Of a stretch of 64,000 nt of DNA, positions 51,653 to 59,166 are shown in pieces (the stretch's first letter is position 1; each line of letters starts with the position of its first letter). The position numbers and the translations under genes are program-made. Location: the NCBI GenBank assembly GCA_039944855.1, contig JBDUXZ010000033.1, forward strand, positions 1 to 64,000, written 5' to 3'. The notes beneath the pieces are model-generated. The model saw nothing but the letters and a program-made list of their open reading frames with translations. It was not told the origin of the DNA and did not search any database. The DNA comes from Rhodothermales bacterium. GTDB lineage: Bacteria > Bacteroidota > Rhodothermia > Rhodothermales > JANQRZ01.

Positions 51653-52618
51653 ATGGATCTCCTAGAAGACATCAGGAGCAAGCTCCCCGCAATACAGTCC
51701 CACCCTTCTGAGGAGGGGATCAAGGCCGCCCTGCGCCATGTGGAGGTAGCAGAGCGCTGGTTGCTGCGGGGACGTGACGAAAAAGACGAGGACCTATTTA
51801 ATGATGTCATATACCGGACAAACCAGGCGTTCGAAGGAATGCTAAAAGAGGCCTTCACCGTCTTGGCGAGCCAAGACGGATCTAGTTTGTCAACTTACAA
51901 AATCGAAAACCATCTTGTTAGTAGCAACATTTTATCAGATAGAGTGATGGCCCTTTTTACCAACTATAGACAAGAGTGGCGCAACAAATCAACACATGAT
52001 CACAAGCTATTCTTTAGTGAACAGGAAGCACTTCTTGCAATTGTGAGCGTGTCTGCATTTGCCACTATTTTAATAGACCAGATAATCGAATTCACCAGTG
52101 CCCAAGCAGAAAAAGAAAAAGTTGAGAACAGGAAAGCCGAGCTGACCGCTGAGATCGATAGCGCCAAGAAGTCCTCTTTCCGGGAAGAGGTGATCTCCCT
52201 CCTTATGCTATTTGGAAACGAATTATCTAATGAAATTGACGGTCAAACTGAAATGAGAGAAGTGGAATTAATAGGAAGAATGGTTGGTTTCATCCAGACT
52301 GTAGACCCATCTATTAACATAATGAGGGAGCCTATTTTGTCGGATGGAAGATCAAGAGCTGATTTAATACTAAGCAGAGGTAAGACCAATATTGTTGTGG
52401 AAGTAAAACGAGGTTCTCCCAGATGGTTTAAGAGCTTTCAAGAGAGAGGGCTGTCCCAGGTCATGAACTACATGGACATGTCGGCCACCAGGCACGGGAT
52501 TCTATATATATCCCCTTACTTGAAAGGTCAAGACATGCGTCACGATGAGGTTTTTTCAGCGAAAGGGCCACAAAAAACCACAATTGATATGTTGGTACCT
52601 GTGAAGCCGGACGCATAA
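51653..52618 (+). CDS. orphan HEPN-like + PD-(D/E)XK nuclease protein, AT-rich
   Basis: A 321-residue protein on DNA of strikingly lower GC than its neighbours, with A/T-ending codons, so probably recently acquired. The N-terminal helical part (about 20-148) ends in EWRNKSTHDHK, where R110-N-K-S-T-H115 fits the HEPN RNase motif (R-X4-6-H) and is followed by a hydrophobic helix, as in HEPN/DUF4145-type folds. A charged coiled segment (about 150-175) leads to a C-terminal PD-(D/E)XK core: RADLIL (D237), then NIVVEVKRG (E250, K252), then GLSQVMNYM. No partner gene is on the same strand. A stand-alone defence nuclease is a reasonable guess; no function is proven. Confidence 0.75.
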   Translation: MDLLEDIRSKLPAIQSHPSEEGIKAALRHVEVAERWLLRGRDEKDEDLFNDVIYRTNQAFEGMLKEAFTVLASQDGSSLSTYKIENHLVSSNILSDRVMALFTNYRQEWRNKSTHDHKLFFSEQEALLAIVSVSAFATILIDQIIEFTSAQAEKEKVENRKAELTAEIDSAKKSSFREEVISLLMLFGNELSNEIDGQTEMREVELIGRMVGFIQTVDPSINIMREPILSDGRSRADLILSRGKTNIVVEVKRGSPRWFKSFQERGLSQVMNYMDMSATRHGILYISPYLKGQDMRHDEVFSAKGPQKTTIDMLVPVKPDA

Positions 52619-52730
52619 CCAGCGTTCGCAGGCCCACCGGCCACTTCACCGCCTTTGCTGCCTTACCGACAGCGGCTACTTTGCTCGTTTCACCGTATCG
52701 CCGCGTGCGACGGGTAAAGTGCCATCCATT

Positions 52731-52835
52731 CTACCCCACGCCGAGGCGGCGCAGCCCGCGCGCGAGGAGGTCGGCGAGGAGGTCGGGGTAGGGCCGGTTC
52801 ATCAGCTCGGCGATGATGGCGAACGTGCCGTCGGG
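52731..52835 (-). pseudogene. detached 3' end of the ddl-like gene (105 bp)
   Basis: This matches 53535-53639, the last 34 codons and stop of the ligase gene, over the full 105 bp with five differences. All five are synonymous in the ligase frame (Arg, Gly, Arg, Ala and Leu codons). Similarity begins exactly at the stop codon and ends where the inserted sequence starts at 52836. It appears to be the original gene end, cut off when an 804-bp segment carrying a replacement end was inserted. Confidence 0.85.
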
Positions 52836-52858
52836 TACTACTCCGTACCTTCAGCGGG

Positions 52859-53188
52859 ATGAAGATCCCGAATGCTGCCGCCGCCTTCGTTCCCCCGGAC
52901 AAGCTGACCGGCTATCTCCTCGCGCTTGCACACCCTGTCGGCGGCCCGAAGGCACGGTTCTTCCGAGCGCATGGGTTCGACGAGACCAACACAGCGGAGC
53001 TAGAAGGGGGCTTGCTCGCTATCGTTCGCCGCGCGGACGCCGAAGCCAGCGAGAGCCCGCACGGCACGAAGTACGTCGCAGACGGCCGGCTCCCAACCCC
53101 GAGCGGTCGTCGCGTGCGGGTGCGGACGGTCTGGGTCGTGGACCCAACGGACCCTCGCCCGCGTCTCATTACCGCCTACCCTGCGTGA
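52859..53188 (+). CDS. DUF6883-like protein
   Basis: A 109-residue protein: KIPNAAAAFVPPDKLTGYLL, HPVGGPKARFFRAHGFDE, KYVADGRLPTPSGRRVRVRTVW and a PRLITAYPA end. This pattern is that of the DUF6883 family as I remember it, small proteins often found as toxin-domain or toxin-antitoxin-like partners. No catalytic residue is known to me. It is the first gene of the 804-bp insertion at the ligase gene end and lies 17 bp before a DUF4926-like gene. Confidence 0.72.
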   Translation: MKIPNAAAAFVPPDKLTGYLLALAHPVGGPKARFFRAHGFDETNTAELEGGLLAIVRRADAEASESPHGTKYVADGRLPTPSGRRVRVRTVWVVDPTDPRPRLITAYPA

Positions 53189-53205
53189 CCTACCGAGAAC
53201 ATCTC

Positions 53206-53433
53206 ATGATCCGAGAACATGATACCGTAGTGCTAAGGCGCGACCTCCCGACTCTGGGCCTGAAGCGAGGGGATGTCGGAGCGGTGGTTCACGTCTACGG
53301 CGATGGGGCGGCTGTGGAGGTGGAGTTCGTCGCTGGAGCCGGGACGACGGTTGGGGTGGAAACGCTGGAACTGGAGGATGTACGTCCGCTCGGCCGGGAC
53401 GAGATTCTACACGCACGCCCCATAGCTGCTTGA
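53206..53433 (+). CDS. DUF4926-like protein
   Basis: A 75-residue all-beta protein: REHDTVVLRRDLPTLGLKRG, DVGAVVHVYGDGAAVEVEFV, TLELEDVRPL. It matches the DUF4926 family pattern (D-x-V-V-L, L-x-x-G-D-x-G-x-V-V, E-V-E-F), which is often encoded next to DUF6883. The two may form a toxin-antitoxin- or immunity-like pair. The ATG at 53206 gives the normal family start. Confidence 0.78.
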   Translation: MIREHDTVVLRRDLPTLGLKRGDVGAVVHVYGDGAAVEVEFVAGAGTTVGVETLELEDVRPLGRDEILHARPIAA

Positions 53434-53534
53434 CCCTTCGCTGTACGCCGCCGGGCTTCCCCGCCTTACACGTCGGGTCCACGTTGCTATCACCGGAGGC
53501 CGGGTCGCCCAGCGAGAGGGAGCGGCCATGCGCT

Positions 53535-54536
53535 CTACCCCACGCCGAGACGGCGCAGTCCACGCGCGAGGAGGTCAGCGAGGAGGTCGGGGTAGGGCCG
53601 GTTCATCAACTCGGCGATGATGGCGAACGTGCCGTCGGGCGCGAACGTCGGGAGCGGGTTGATCTCCAGAAACCACGGCTTCCCGCGCTCGTCCACGCGG
53701 AAGTCCACGCGCGCGAAGTCCCGGCACTCCAGCTTGGCGTAGATGCGGAGCGCGAGGTCGCACAGCCGCGCCTCCAGCACGCGGTCGAGCGCGCCGTGGA
53801 TGACGTAGTCGAACGGGGCGGCGGGGTCCTCGTGGCGGTCGAGCGCGTGGAGGCCGATGCCGGAGTTCCGCTCCGTCGCCCGCTGCAGCACGGGCAGCGC
53901 CTCGGCCGGGTCGTTCCCGACGACGGCCACGGTAAACTCGCCCCCGACGACGAAGCGCTCCACGAGCACGTCCTGCCCGTAGAGCCGCGTCTGCCGCTCG
54001 ACCTCGCGGCGCACGCCGTCCGGCGTCTCGGCCCGGCTCGACGGCGCGATCCCCTTCGCGGTCCCCTCGTAGCGCGGCTTCACGAAGAGTGGAAACGGCG
54101 GGAGATCCGTCTCGTCCACCGCGTCGGCCGAGGCCAGCACGCGCCAGTCCGGCGTGGCAATTCCGGCGGCGCGGGCGAGGTCCTTCGTCCACGCTTTGTC
54201 GAGCGAGAGCGACAGCGTGAGCGCGTCCGACCCGAGGCACGGCACGCCCGCGAGTTCGAGGAGCGTCGGCGCGTGGCCTTCGCGGTTGCGGCTCCCGTAG
54301 CTCTCGGCGATGTTCACCGCCGCGTCGAGGCCGAGGGAAGGCTCCTCCTGCATCCAGGCCAGGAGCGCCTGCGCCGAGCCGATGCGGACGGGCTCGTGCC
54401 CGAGCGCGCGGACCGCCGCTTCGAGCACGGCGACGGTCTCCTCCGGCTCGAACTCGGCGTCCCAGTCCGGCGGGGCGTCGGGCGGCGGCGGCGTGTCGCC
54501 GAAGCGGTCGTAGACGAGGCCGATGCGCAGGCTCAC
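53535..54536 (-). CDS. D-alanine-D-alanine ligase-like ATP-grasp protein
   Basis: A 333-residue ATP-grasp ligase. It has the N-terminal RIGLVYDRFG, AAVNIAESYGSRNREGHAP (serine-loop region), PLFVKPRYEGTAKGI (ATP-binding Lys), VLVERFVVGGEFTVAVVG and the metal-binding block ARVDFRVDERGKPWFLEINP. It could join D-Ala-D-Ala for peptidoglycan or be a related amino-acid ligase; the wide sequence distance from standard Ddl leaves this open. GTG start overlapping the upstream gene's TGA by four bases. Its final 105 bp is a replaced end, with the older copy at 52731-52835. Confidence 0.83.
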   Translation of the reverse strand: MSLRIGLVYDRFGDTPPPPDAPPDWDAEFEPEETVAVLEAAVRALGHEPVRIGSAQALLAWMQEEPSLGLDAAVNIAESYGSRNREGHAPTLLELAGVPCLGSDALTLSLSLDKAWTKDLARAAGIATPDWRVLASADAVDETDLPPFPLFVKPRYEGTAKGIAPSSRAETPDGVRREVERQTRLYGQDVLVERFVVGGEFTVAVVGNDPAEALPVLQRATERNSGIGLHALDRHEDPAAPFDYVIHGALDRVLEARLCDLALRIYAKLECRDFARVDFRVDERGKPWFLEINPLPTFAPDGTFAIIAELMNRPYPDLLADLLARGLRRLGVG

Positions 54537-55366
54537 GAGTGCGTGCGGCTACGCCCGGGCCTAGACGACTCCGCATCGGCCTCCGGCAGATCGTCGAGGC
54601 CGAGGCGCGGTGCGCGTTCCGGTTCGGCCTCCGTCGGCACTGCGGACCGCTCGGCAGCAGGCGCGGCGTCCCGGGCGATGAGGTCGATCCGGTCGAGGGC
54701 GTGCTCGAAGCGCTCGGCCTGCCGGTTGGCGTAGGTCCCGAAGCCGAAGCGGCTGCCGCCGAACATCAGCAGAGCGAACGCCGCGAACATCGCCGGAAGG
54801 AGCATCACGCCGGGCTCGAAATCACCGACGGCGAAGAGCACGCCGAACAGCAGCGCGACGAGGGCGAACGTCGCCGACGCCGCCGTGAGCCCGAGCGCCG
54901 AAGACCGCATCGACTGCTCGATCGTGACGTGGGCGCCGCCGTCCTCGGGCGTGACGCTCACGCGGACCGGCATCCGGTTCTCCTCCGTCGTCGTCGCCCA
55001 CTCGCGCACGCGCCCGACGCGGCCCGCAACGCCCGGCTGCTTGAACGTCTTCCGCAGGTCCGTCACCATCTGCTCCCACGCCTCATCGGTGACGGGCGCC
55101 GCCACCGCGCGCGCCCGTCGCACCTCGACCGGCATGCCCAGCATCTTCCCCGCCGGGCGCGTCGGCCCAGCGGCGGCGAGTTCCACCGCGGCCTCGGCGA
55201 TGTGCTCCGGCGCGATCCCCGTCTCCCGGCCGATGCGCTGCAACTCGTCGAGCGTCAGCCCGCCTTCGCTCGCGGCCTCGGCGCGGCGGGCCTGCTCCTG
55301 TCGCTCGGCCGCGCGCTCGAAGAGGGCGTGGATCTCGTGCTCGGTGTAGCGACGGCCGGTGCTCAT
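54533..55366 (-). CDS. uncharacterised two-span membrane protein, paralogue 3
   Basis: A 277-residue protein. Residues 1-75 form a helical N-terminal module (YTEHEIHALFERAAERQEQA, LTLDELQRIGRETGIAPEHI), 85-155 a mixed domain (DEAWEQMVTDLRKTF), then two hydrophobic helices (about 165-185 and 190-210) and a charged tail ending RLGLDDLPE...RSRTHS. It belongs with the next two genes to one family. No function known. It overlaps ddl-like, so the four genes form one leftward operon. Confidence 0.75.
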   Translation of the reverse strand: MSTGRRYTEHEIHALFERAAERQEQARRAEAASEGGLTLDELQRIGRETGIAPEHIAEAAVELAAAGPTRPAGKMLGMPVEVRRARAVAAPVTDEAWEQMVTDLRKTFKQPGVAGRVGRVREWATTTEENRMPVRVSVTPEDGGAHVTIEQSMRSSALGLTAASATFALVALLFGVLFAVGDFEPGVMLLPAMFAAFALLMFGGSRFGFGTYANRQAERFEHALDRIDLIARDAAPAAERSAVPTEAEPERAPRLGLDDLPEADAESSRPGRSRTHS

Positions 55367-55418
55367 AGCGGGGATGACGGGAGGAGCGAGGAAGGTACGG
55401 CGGCGGACGGCCCGTGCC

Positions 55419-56306
55419 TCACGACCGCGTGCGGCTCCGCTCCGTCGCCCCGGCATCGCCCTCCTCTTCCGACAGCGCGTCCAGGTCGATGCGCGGCGTG
55501 GCGGCCGGCGCGGATTCGCTCGGCGCGGACGCTTCGGCCTGCGGCGTGGCCTCGGCGGCGCGCGGAGCGACGGCCTCGAACGTCTGCTCGATGTCGGCGG
55601 CGAGCTCCGTCAGGCCGCGCTGCTTCTTCTCGCGCCAGCGCCGGTCGAGCCGGGTGATGATGGGCCCGGCGACGAGCGTCGTCACGAGTGCGATCGCCAC
55701 GAGTGCGACGAGATAGACCCAGAAGCTGTCGAATGCATCGGCGATGGGGATCGCCCCGATCACACCCGCGATGAGTCCGAGGAAGGCGCCGTACATCATC
55801 CCCTCGGCCTTCGGCGCGGCGTGGCCGACGCGCTGCGAGAGGATCACCCGCGTCCGCCCCTCCCGCTCGCTCGCCGAGATGCGCGTCTCGACGCCGAGTT
55901 GGCTCATGTGCACCCACTCGTGCGCCCGCCCGACGCGCTCGACGCGGCCCTCGCCGCCGCGCCCGTACCACATCCCCATGTCCACGCCGAACCGGCTGCG
56001 GAGCAGGGCCACCGTGTCCTCCCATGCCTCGTCCGAGAACGGCCGGTCGACCCAGTGCTCGACGATGACGTGCGTGGCCGTCTGGGTCTCGGCCTGCACC
56101 GCCGCCCGCCGTCCTGTCTGCACCTCGTCGGCGGCGGCGCGGAGGTGCTTCGGGTCGAGCCCGACTTCGGCGCCGAGGGCTTCGAGGTCGGCGAGCGTGA
56201 GGCCGTGGTCGCGCGCCTCCTGCCGCTCGGCCTCCTCCTCCTGCCGCGCCGAGGCCCGGCGGATGATGGCCTTGACTTCTTCCTCTGAAAAGACGCGGTC
56301 GAGCAT
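55419..56306 (-). CDS. uncharacterised two-span membrane protein, paralogue 2
   Basis: A 295-residue protein with the same plan: FSEEEVKAIIRRASARQEEE, LTLADLEALGAEVGLDPKHL, DEAWEDTVALLRSRFG, two spans (about 176-196 and 205-225) and a tail with RIDLDALSEEEG...RSRTRS. The N-terminal module resembles the 'E-E-V-x-x-I-x-R-R-A' helices common in membrane or regulatory proteins of Gemmatimonadota and Bacteroidota. The middle domain differs most between copies, so ligands may differ. Confidence 0.75.
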   Translation of the reverse strand: MLDRVFSEEEVKAIIRRASARQEEEAERQEARDHGLTLADLEALGAEVGLDPKHLRAAADEVQTGRRAAVQAETQTATHVIVEHWVDRPFSDEAWEDTVALLRSRFGVDMGMWYGRGGEGRVERVGRAHEWVHMSQLGVETRISASEREGRTRVILSQRVGHAAPKAEGMMYGAFLGLIAGVIGAIPIADAFDSFWVYLVALVAIALVTTLVAGPIITRLDRRWREKKQRGLTELAADIEQTFEAVAPRAAEATPQAEASAPSESAPAATPRIDLDALSEEEGDAGATERSRTRS

Positions 56307-56333
56307 AGGGCGAGCGGTTCGTTGCGCGGAGCG

Positions 56334-57194
56334 TTACGAGCGGGTGCGCGTGCGATCGGGCGCGGCCTGCTCTTCTTCGATGTCCGGCAGCGCGTCGAGA
56401 TCGAGGCGCCGCTCCGTGTCGGGCTGCGCCGTCGCGGGAGCCTCCTTCTCGGCCGGACGGGCCGCGCGGGCAGGCTCCGGCGTCTGGTCCCGAGCGAGGA
56501 GTTCGAGCCGGTCGAGCACGGCGTCGAACTTCTCCTCCTGCTTCGGCCGCCAGTGCTTCAGCCAGCCCCACGTGCCGCCGGAGAAGCCGAGCGCCATCGT
56601 GCCCATCATCACGGCCGCGATCAGCACGTCGGGCTCGGCCTCGATGAGGGCGAGGGCGACGAACAAGACGGTCATCACCGCGCCGATCGCCGCCGCAATC
56701 GTGAACCCGCGTGTCGTCTCGCGGACGGACTGCCGGAGCGTCGCCCGCGTCCGCCCGTCGCCGAGCGGTTCGAGCGCGAGGCGCATCGCAGAGCCGCTGT
56801 TGTTCGTGACGCGCTTGACGGCGGTCCACTCGCGCATCTGCCCGATCTGCCCGACGCTTCCGTCCTCGTCGAACGTCCGGCGGACCTCGGCGACCATCCG
56901 CGCCCATACCTCGTCGGAGACCGCGCCGGGAAACACCCGCGTCCGCTCGACCTCGGTGGGCGCGCCGAGGAACGTGTGCGCCGGCTTGGCAGGCGCGGCG
57001 ACGGCCAGCTCCGCCGCCGCGGCGGCGATGTGCGCCGGGTCGATACCCGACGCGCCGCCGATCTCCTGCAGCTCGCGGAGGGTGAGGTGCCCGTGGCTCG
57101 CAGCCTCGGCGCGGCTCGCCTCCTCCTGCCGCTTCGCGGCACGCTCGAAGATGGCGCGGAGTTCGGCTTCGGAGTAGCGGCGCTCGTCGTTCAT
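56334..57194 (-). CDS. uncharacterised two-span membrane protein, paralogue 1
   Basis: A 286-residue protein: YSEAELRAIFERAAKRQEEA, LTLRELQEIGGASGIDPAHI, DEVWARMVAEVRRTFDEDG, two spans (about 165-185 and 190-212), then WLKHWRPKQEEKFDAVLDRL and the tail RLDLDALPDIEEE...RTRTRS. First gene of the operon. The ATG at 57194 (MNDERRYSEAE) is chosen. In-frame extension upstream runs into the 57252 palindrome. Confidence 0.75.
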   Translation of the reverse strand: MNDERRYSEAELRAIFERAAKRQEEASRAEAASHGHLTLRELQEIGGASGIDPAHIAAAAAELAVAAPAKPAHTFLGAPTEVERTRVFPGAVSDEVWARMVAEVRRTFDEDGSVGQIGQMREWTAVKRVTNNSGSAMRLALEPLGDGRTRATLRQSVRETTRGFTIAAAIGAVMTVLFVALALIEAEPDVLIAAVMMGTMALGFSGGTWGWLKHWRPKQEEKFDAVLDRLELLARDQTPEPARAARPAEKEAPATAQPDTERRLDLDALPDIEEEQAAPDRTRTRS

Positions 57195-57251
57195 GGGTCG
57201 TCGGAGATGGAGAGGAGAATATAGCCGCCGGACCGAACGGGGCGCCATCCC

Positions 57252-57279
57252 GTAGAGACGCAGCATGCTGCGTCTCTAC
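57252..57279. repeat. 28-bp perfect palindrome (GTAGAGACGCAGCA family)
   Basis: GTAGAGACGCAGCA followed by its exact complement TGCTGCGTCTCTAC, in the gap between two divergent genes. A degenerate copy lies at 36272-36297. It is not coding, though open frames on both strands begin inside it. Confidence 0.75.
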
Positions 57280-57396
57280 CGTCGGATCGGGCGTCGCGCC
57301 TGCCCGAAGGAAACGCGGTGCGCCGTCCCGTCGGCACCCGAGCCGCCGCCGCCCGTATCACCCCACATCGCCCCCGACTTTCCCACCCCGCGCTCC

Positions 57397-59022
57397 ATGC
57401 TCCCGCCCGACTCCGCCGACGACTTCGAAGGCCTGCTCCGCGTCCGCCCGCTCACCGAGGACGACTACGACGCCGTCGTCCGGCTCCAGCAAGCCGGCTT
57501 CCCCGGCATGCCGCCGTGGACGCCGCGCGAGTTCGCCAGCCACCTCGCCGTGTTTCCCGAGGGCCAGCTCGGCGTCGAGTACCAAGGCCAGATCGTCGGC
57601 TCGTCGAGCAGCCTCGTCGTGGACTTCGACGAGTACGGCGAGCGGCACGACTGGGACGCGATCACGGCGAACGGCCTCATCACGAACCACGACGGCGCGG
57701 GCGACACGCTCTACGGCATCGAGGTCGTCGTGGACCCCACCTACCGCGGGCTCCGCATCGGGCGGCGGCTCTACGAGGCGCGGAAGGCGCTCGCGCGGCA
57801 GATGAACCTCCGCCGGATCATCGTCGGCGGCCGGCTGCCGGGCTACGCCGCGCACGCCGGCGCGATGCGCGTGCCCGAGTACGTCGAGGCCGTGATCCGG
57901 GCCGACCTCCGCGACCCCGTCCTCACGTTCCAGCTCGCCAACGGCTTCGTCGTCAAACGGATCGTGCGGGACTACCTCCCGGAAGACGACGCCTCGTACG
58001 GTCACGCCGTGATCCTCGAGTGGGTGAACCTCCACTACTCCCCCCACCCGAAGCGGCGCAACCGCGCCACCTTCCCCGTCCGCGTCTGCACGGTCCAGTA
58101 TCAGATGCGCGCCGTCGCCGACTTCGACGACTTCGCGCGGCAGGTCGAGTTCTTCGTCGACGTCGCGGCCGGGTACGAGGCCGACTTCGTGCTCTTCCCG
58201 GAGATGTTCACGCTCCAGCTCCTCTCGTTCCTCCCGCCGCAGTCGCCGGGCGCGGGCGTGCGGCAGCTCACGCAGTTCACGCCGGAGCTGGTCGAGATGG
58301 GGCAGCGCCTCGCGCTGAAGTACAACGTCAACATCGTCGCGGGCAGCCACTACACCGAGCGCGAGGACGGGCTCTACAACGTCGCCACCCTCTTCCACCG
58401 CGACGGGCGGACGGACGAGCAGGCGAAGCTCCACATCACCCCGAGCGAGCAGCGGTTCTGGGGCACGCGCGCGGGCCGCGCCATCCACGTCTTCGACACC
58501 GACCGGGGCAAAGTCGCCATCTCGATCTGCTACGATACCGAGTTCCCCGAGGTCGCCCGGATCGCGACGCAGAAGGGGGCGCAGATCCTGTTCGTCCCGT
58601 TCTGCACGGACAACCGGCAGGGCCACCTCCGCGTGATGCGCTGCGCCCAGGCCCGCGCGATCGAGAACCAGCTCTACGTCGTGACGAGCGGCTGCGTGGG
58701 CAACATCCCGTCGGTGGAGAACATGGACGTGCACTACGCGCAGTCCGGCATCTTCACCCCGAGCGACTTCCCGTTCCCGCCCGACGGCGTGGCCGGGCTC
58801 TGCGAGCCGAACGTCGAGACCGTCGTCGTGGCGGACCTCGACCTCGAAACGCTCCGCCGCAACCGCGTCGACGGAACGGTGCGCCCGTGGCGAGACCGCC
58901 GGCTCGACCTCTACGAAGTCGTCGAGAAAGAGCCGCCGCCCACGCCCGCCCCGCCGCGCGTCGTCGATGCGGTCTCCTTGGGCTTCGAGACCACGCCGCC
59001 GAGGGAACCCACGCACGGGTGA
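57397..59022 (+). CDS. GNAT acetyltransferase - nitrilase fusion
   Basis: A 541-residue two-domain protein. Residues about 15-200 form a GNAT acyltransferase (VVDPTYRGLRIGRRLYEAR is the acetyl-CoA loop). Residues about 230-490 form a carbon-nitrogen hydrolase with catalytic triad E269 (LFPEMF), K344 (AKLHITPSE) and C378 (ISICYDTEFPE). This GNAT-nitrilase fusion is known in several phyla; its substrate is not established to my knowledge. The ATG at 57397 is chosen over a frame opening inside the 57252 palindrome. Confidence 0.9.
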   Translation: MLPPDSADDFEGLLRVRPLTEDDYDAVVRLQQAGFPGMPPWTPREFASHLAVFPEGQLGVEYQGQIVGSSSSLVVDFDEYGERHDWDAITANGLITNHDGAGDTLYGIEVVVDPTYRGLRIGRRLYEARKALARQMNLRRIIVGGRLPGYAAHAGAMRVPEYVEAVIRADLRDPVLTFQLANGFVVKRIVRDYLPEDDASYGHAVILEWVNLHYSPHPKRRNRATFPVRVCTVQYQMRAVADFDDFARQVEFFVDVAAGYEADFVLFPEMFTLQLLSFLPPQSPGAGVRQLTQFTPELVEMGQRLALKYNVNIVAGSHYTEREDGLYNVATLFHRDGRTDEQAKLHITPSEQRFWGTRAGRAIHVFDTDRGKVAISICYDTEFPEVARIATQKGAQILFVPFCTDNRQGHLRVMRCAQARAIENQLYVVTSGCVGNIPSVENMDVHYAQSGIFTPSDFPFPPDGVAGLCEPNVETVVVADLDLETLRRNRVDGTVRPWRDRRLDLYEVVEKEPPPTPAPPRVVDAVSLGFETTPPREPTHG

Positions 59023-59025
59023 GCG

Positions 59026-59166
59026 GAGCGGACCCCCCGCCCGTTTCGCGGTCGCTCCGACTCTGCGAGTCTGCGCTCCCAGCTTTAACGGGCTGTCCCC
59101 CTTGAAGGGGGACAGCTTTTTCGTTCCTGAGCGGGAGCGGTGAACGGGAAAGCGGGGGGTCCGCTC
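59026..59166. repeat. 141-bp intergenic element with 15-bp terminal inverted repeats
   Basis: GAGCGGACCCCCCGC (59026-59040) and GCGGGGGGTCCGCTC (59152-59166) are perfect terminal inverted repeats. Inside is a 12+1+12 hairpin, GCTGTCCCCCTT-G-AAGGGGGACAGC (59092-59116), followed by T5. It fills the entire gap between two convergent genes, even overlapping the stop codon of the second, and can serve as a two-way terminator. A related 81-bp copy is inside the gene at 32303-35371. Confidence 0.8.

Noticed and set aside
52619-53534. Integron-type gene cassette
   Set aside because: No convincing attC core sites flank the small genes and no integron integrase is present. The ligase-end duplication explains the boundaries better.
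57265-57396. Longer start for the GNAT-nitrilase gene
   Set aside because: The extra 44 codons begin inside a perfect palindrome that is intergenic elsewhere, and they resemble no GNAT N-terminus.
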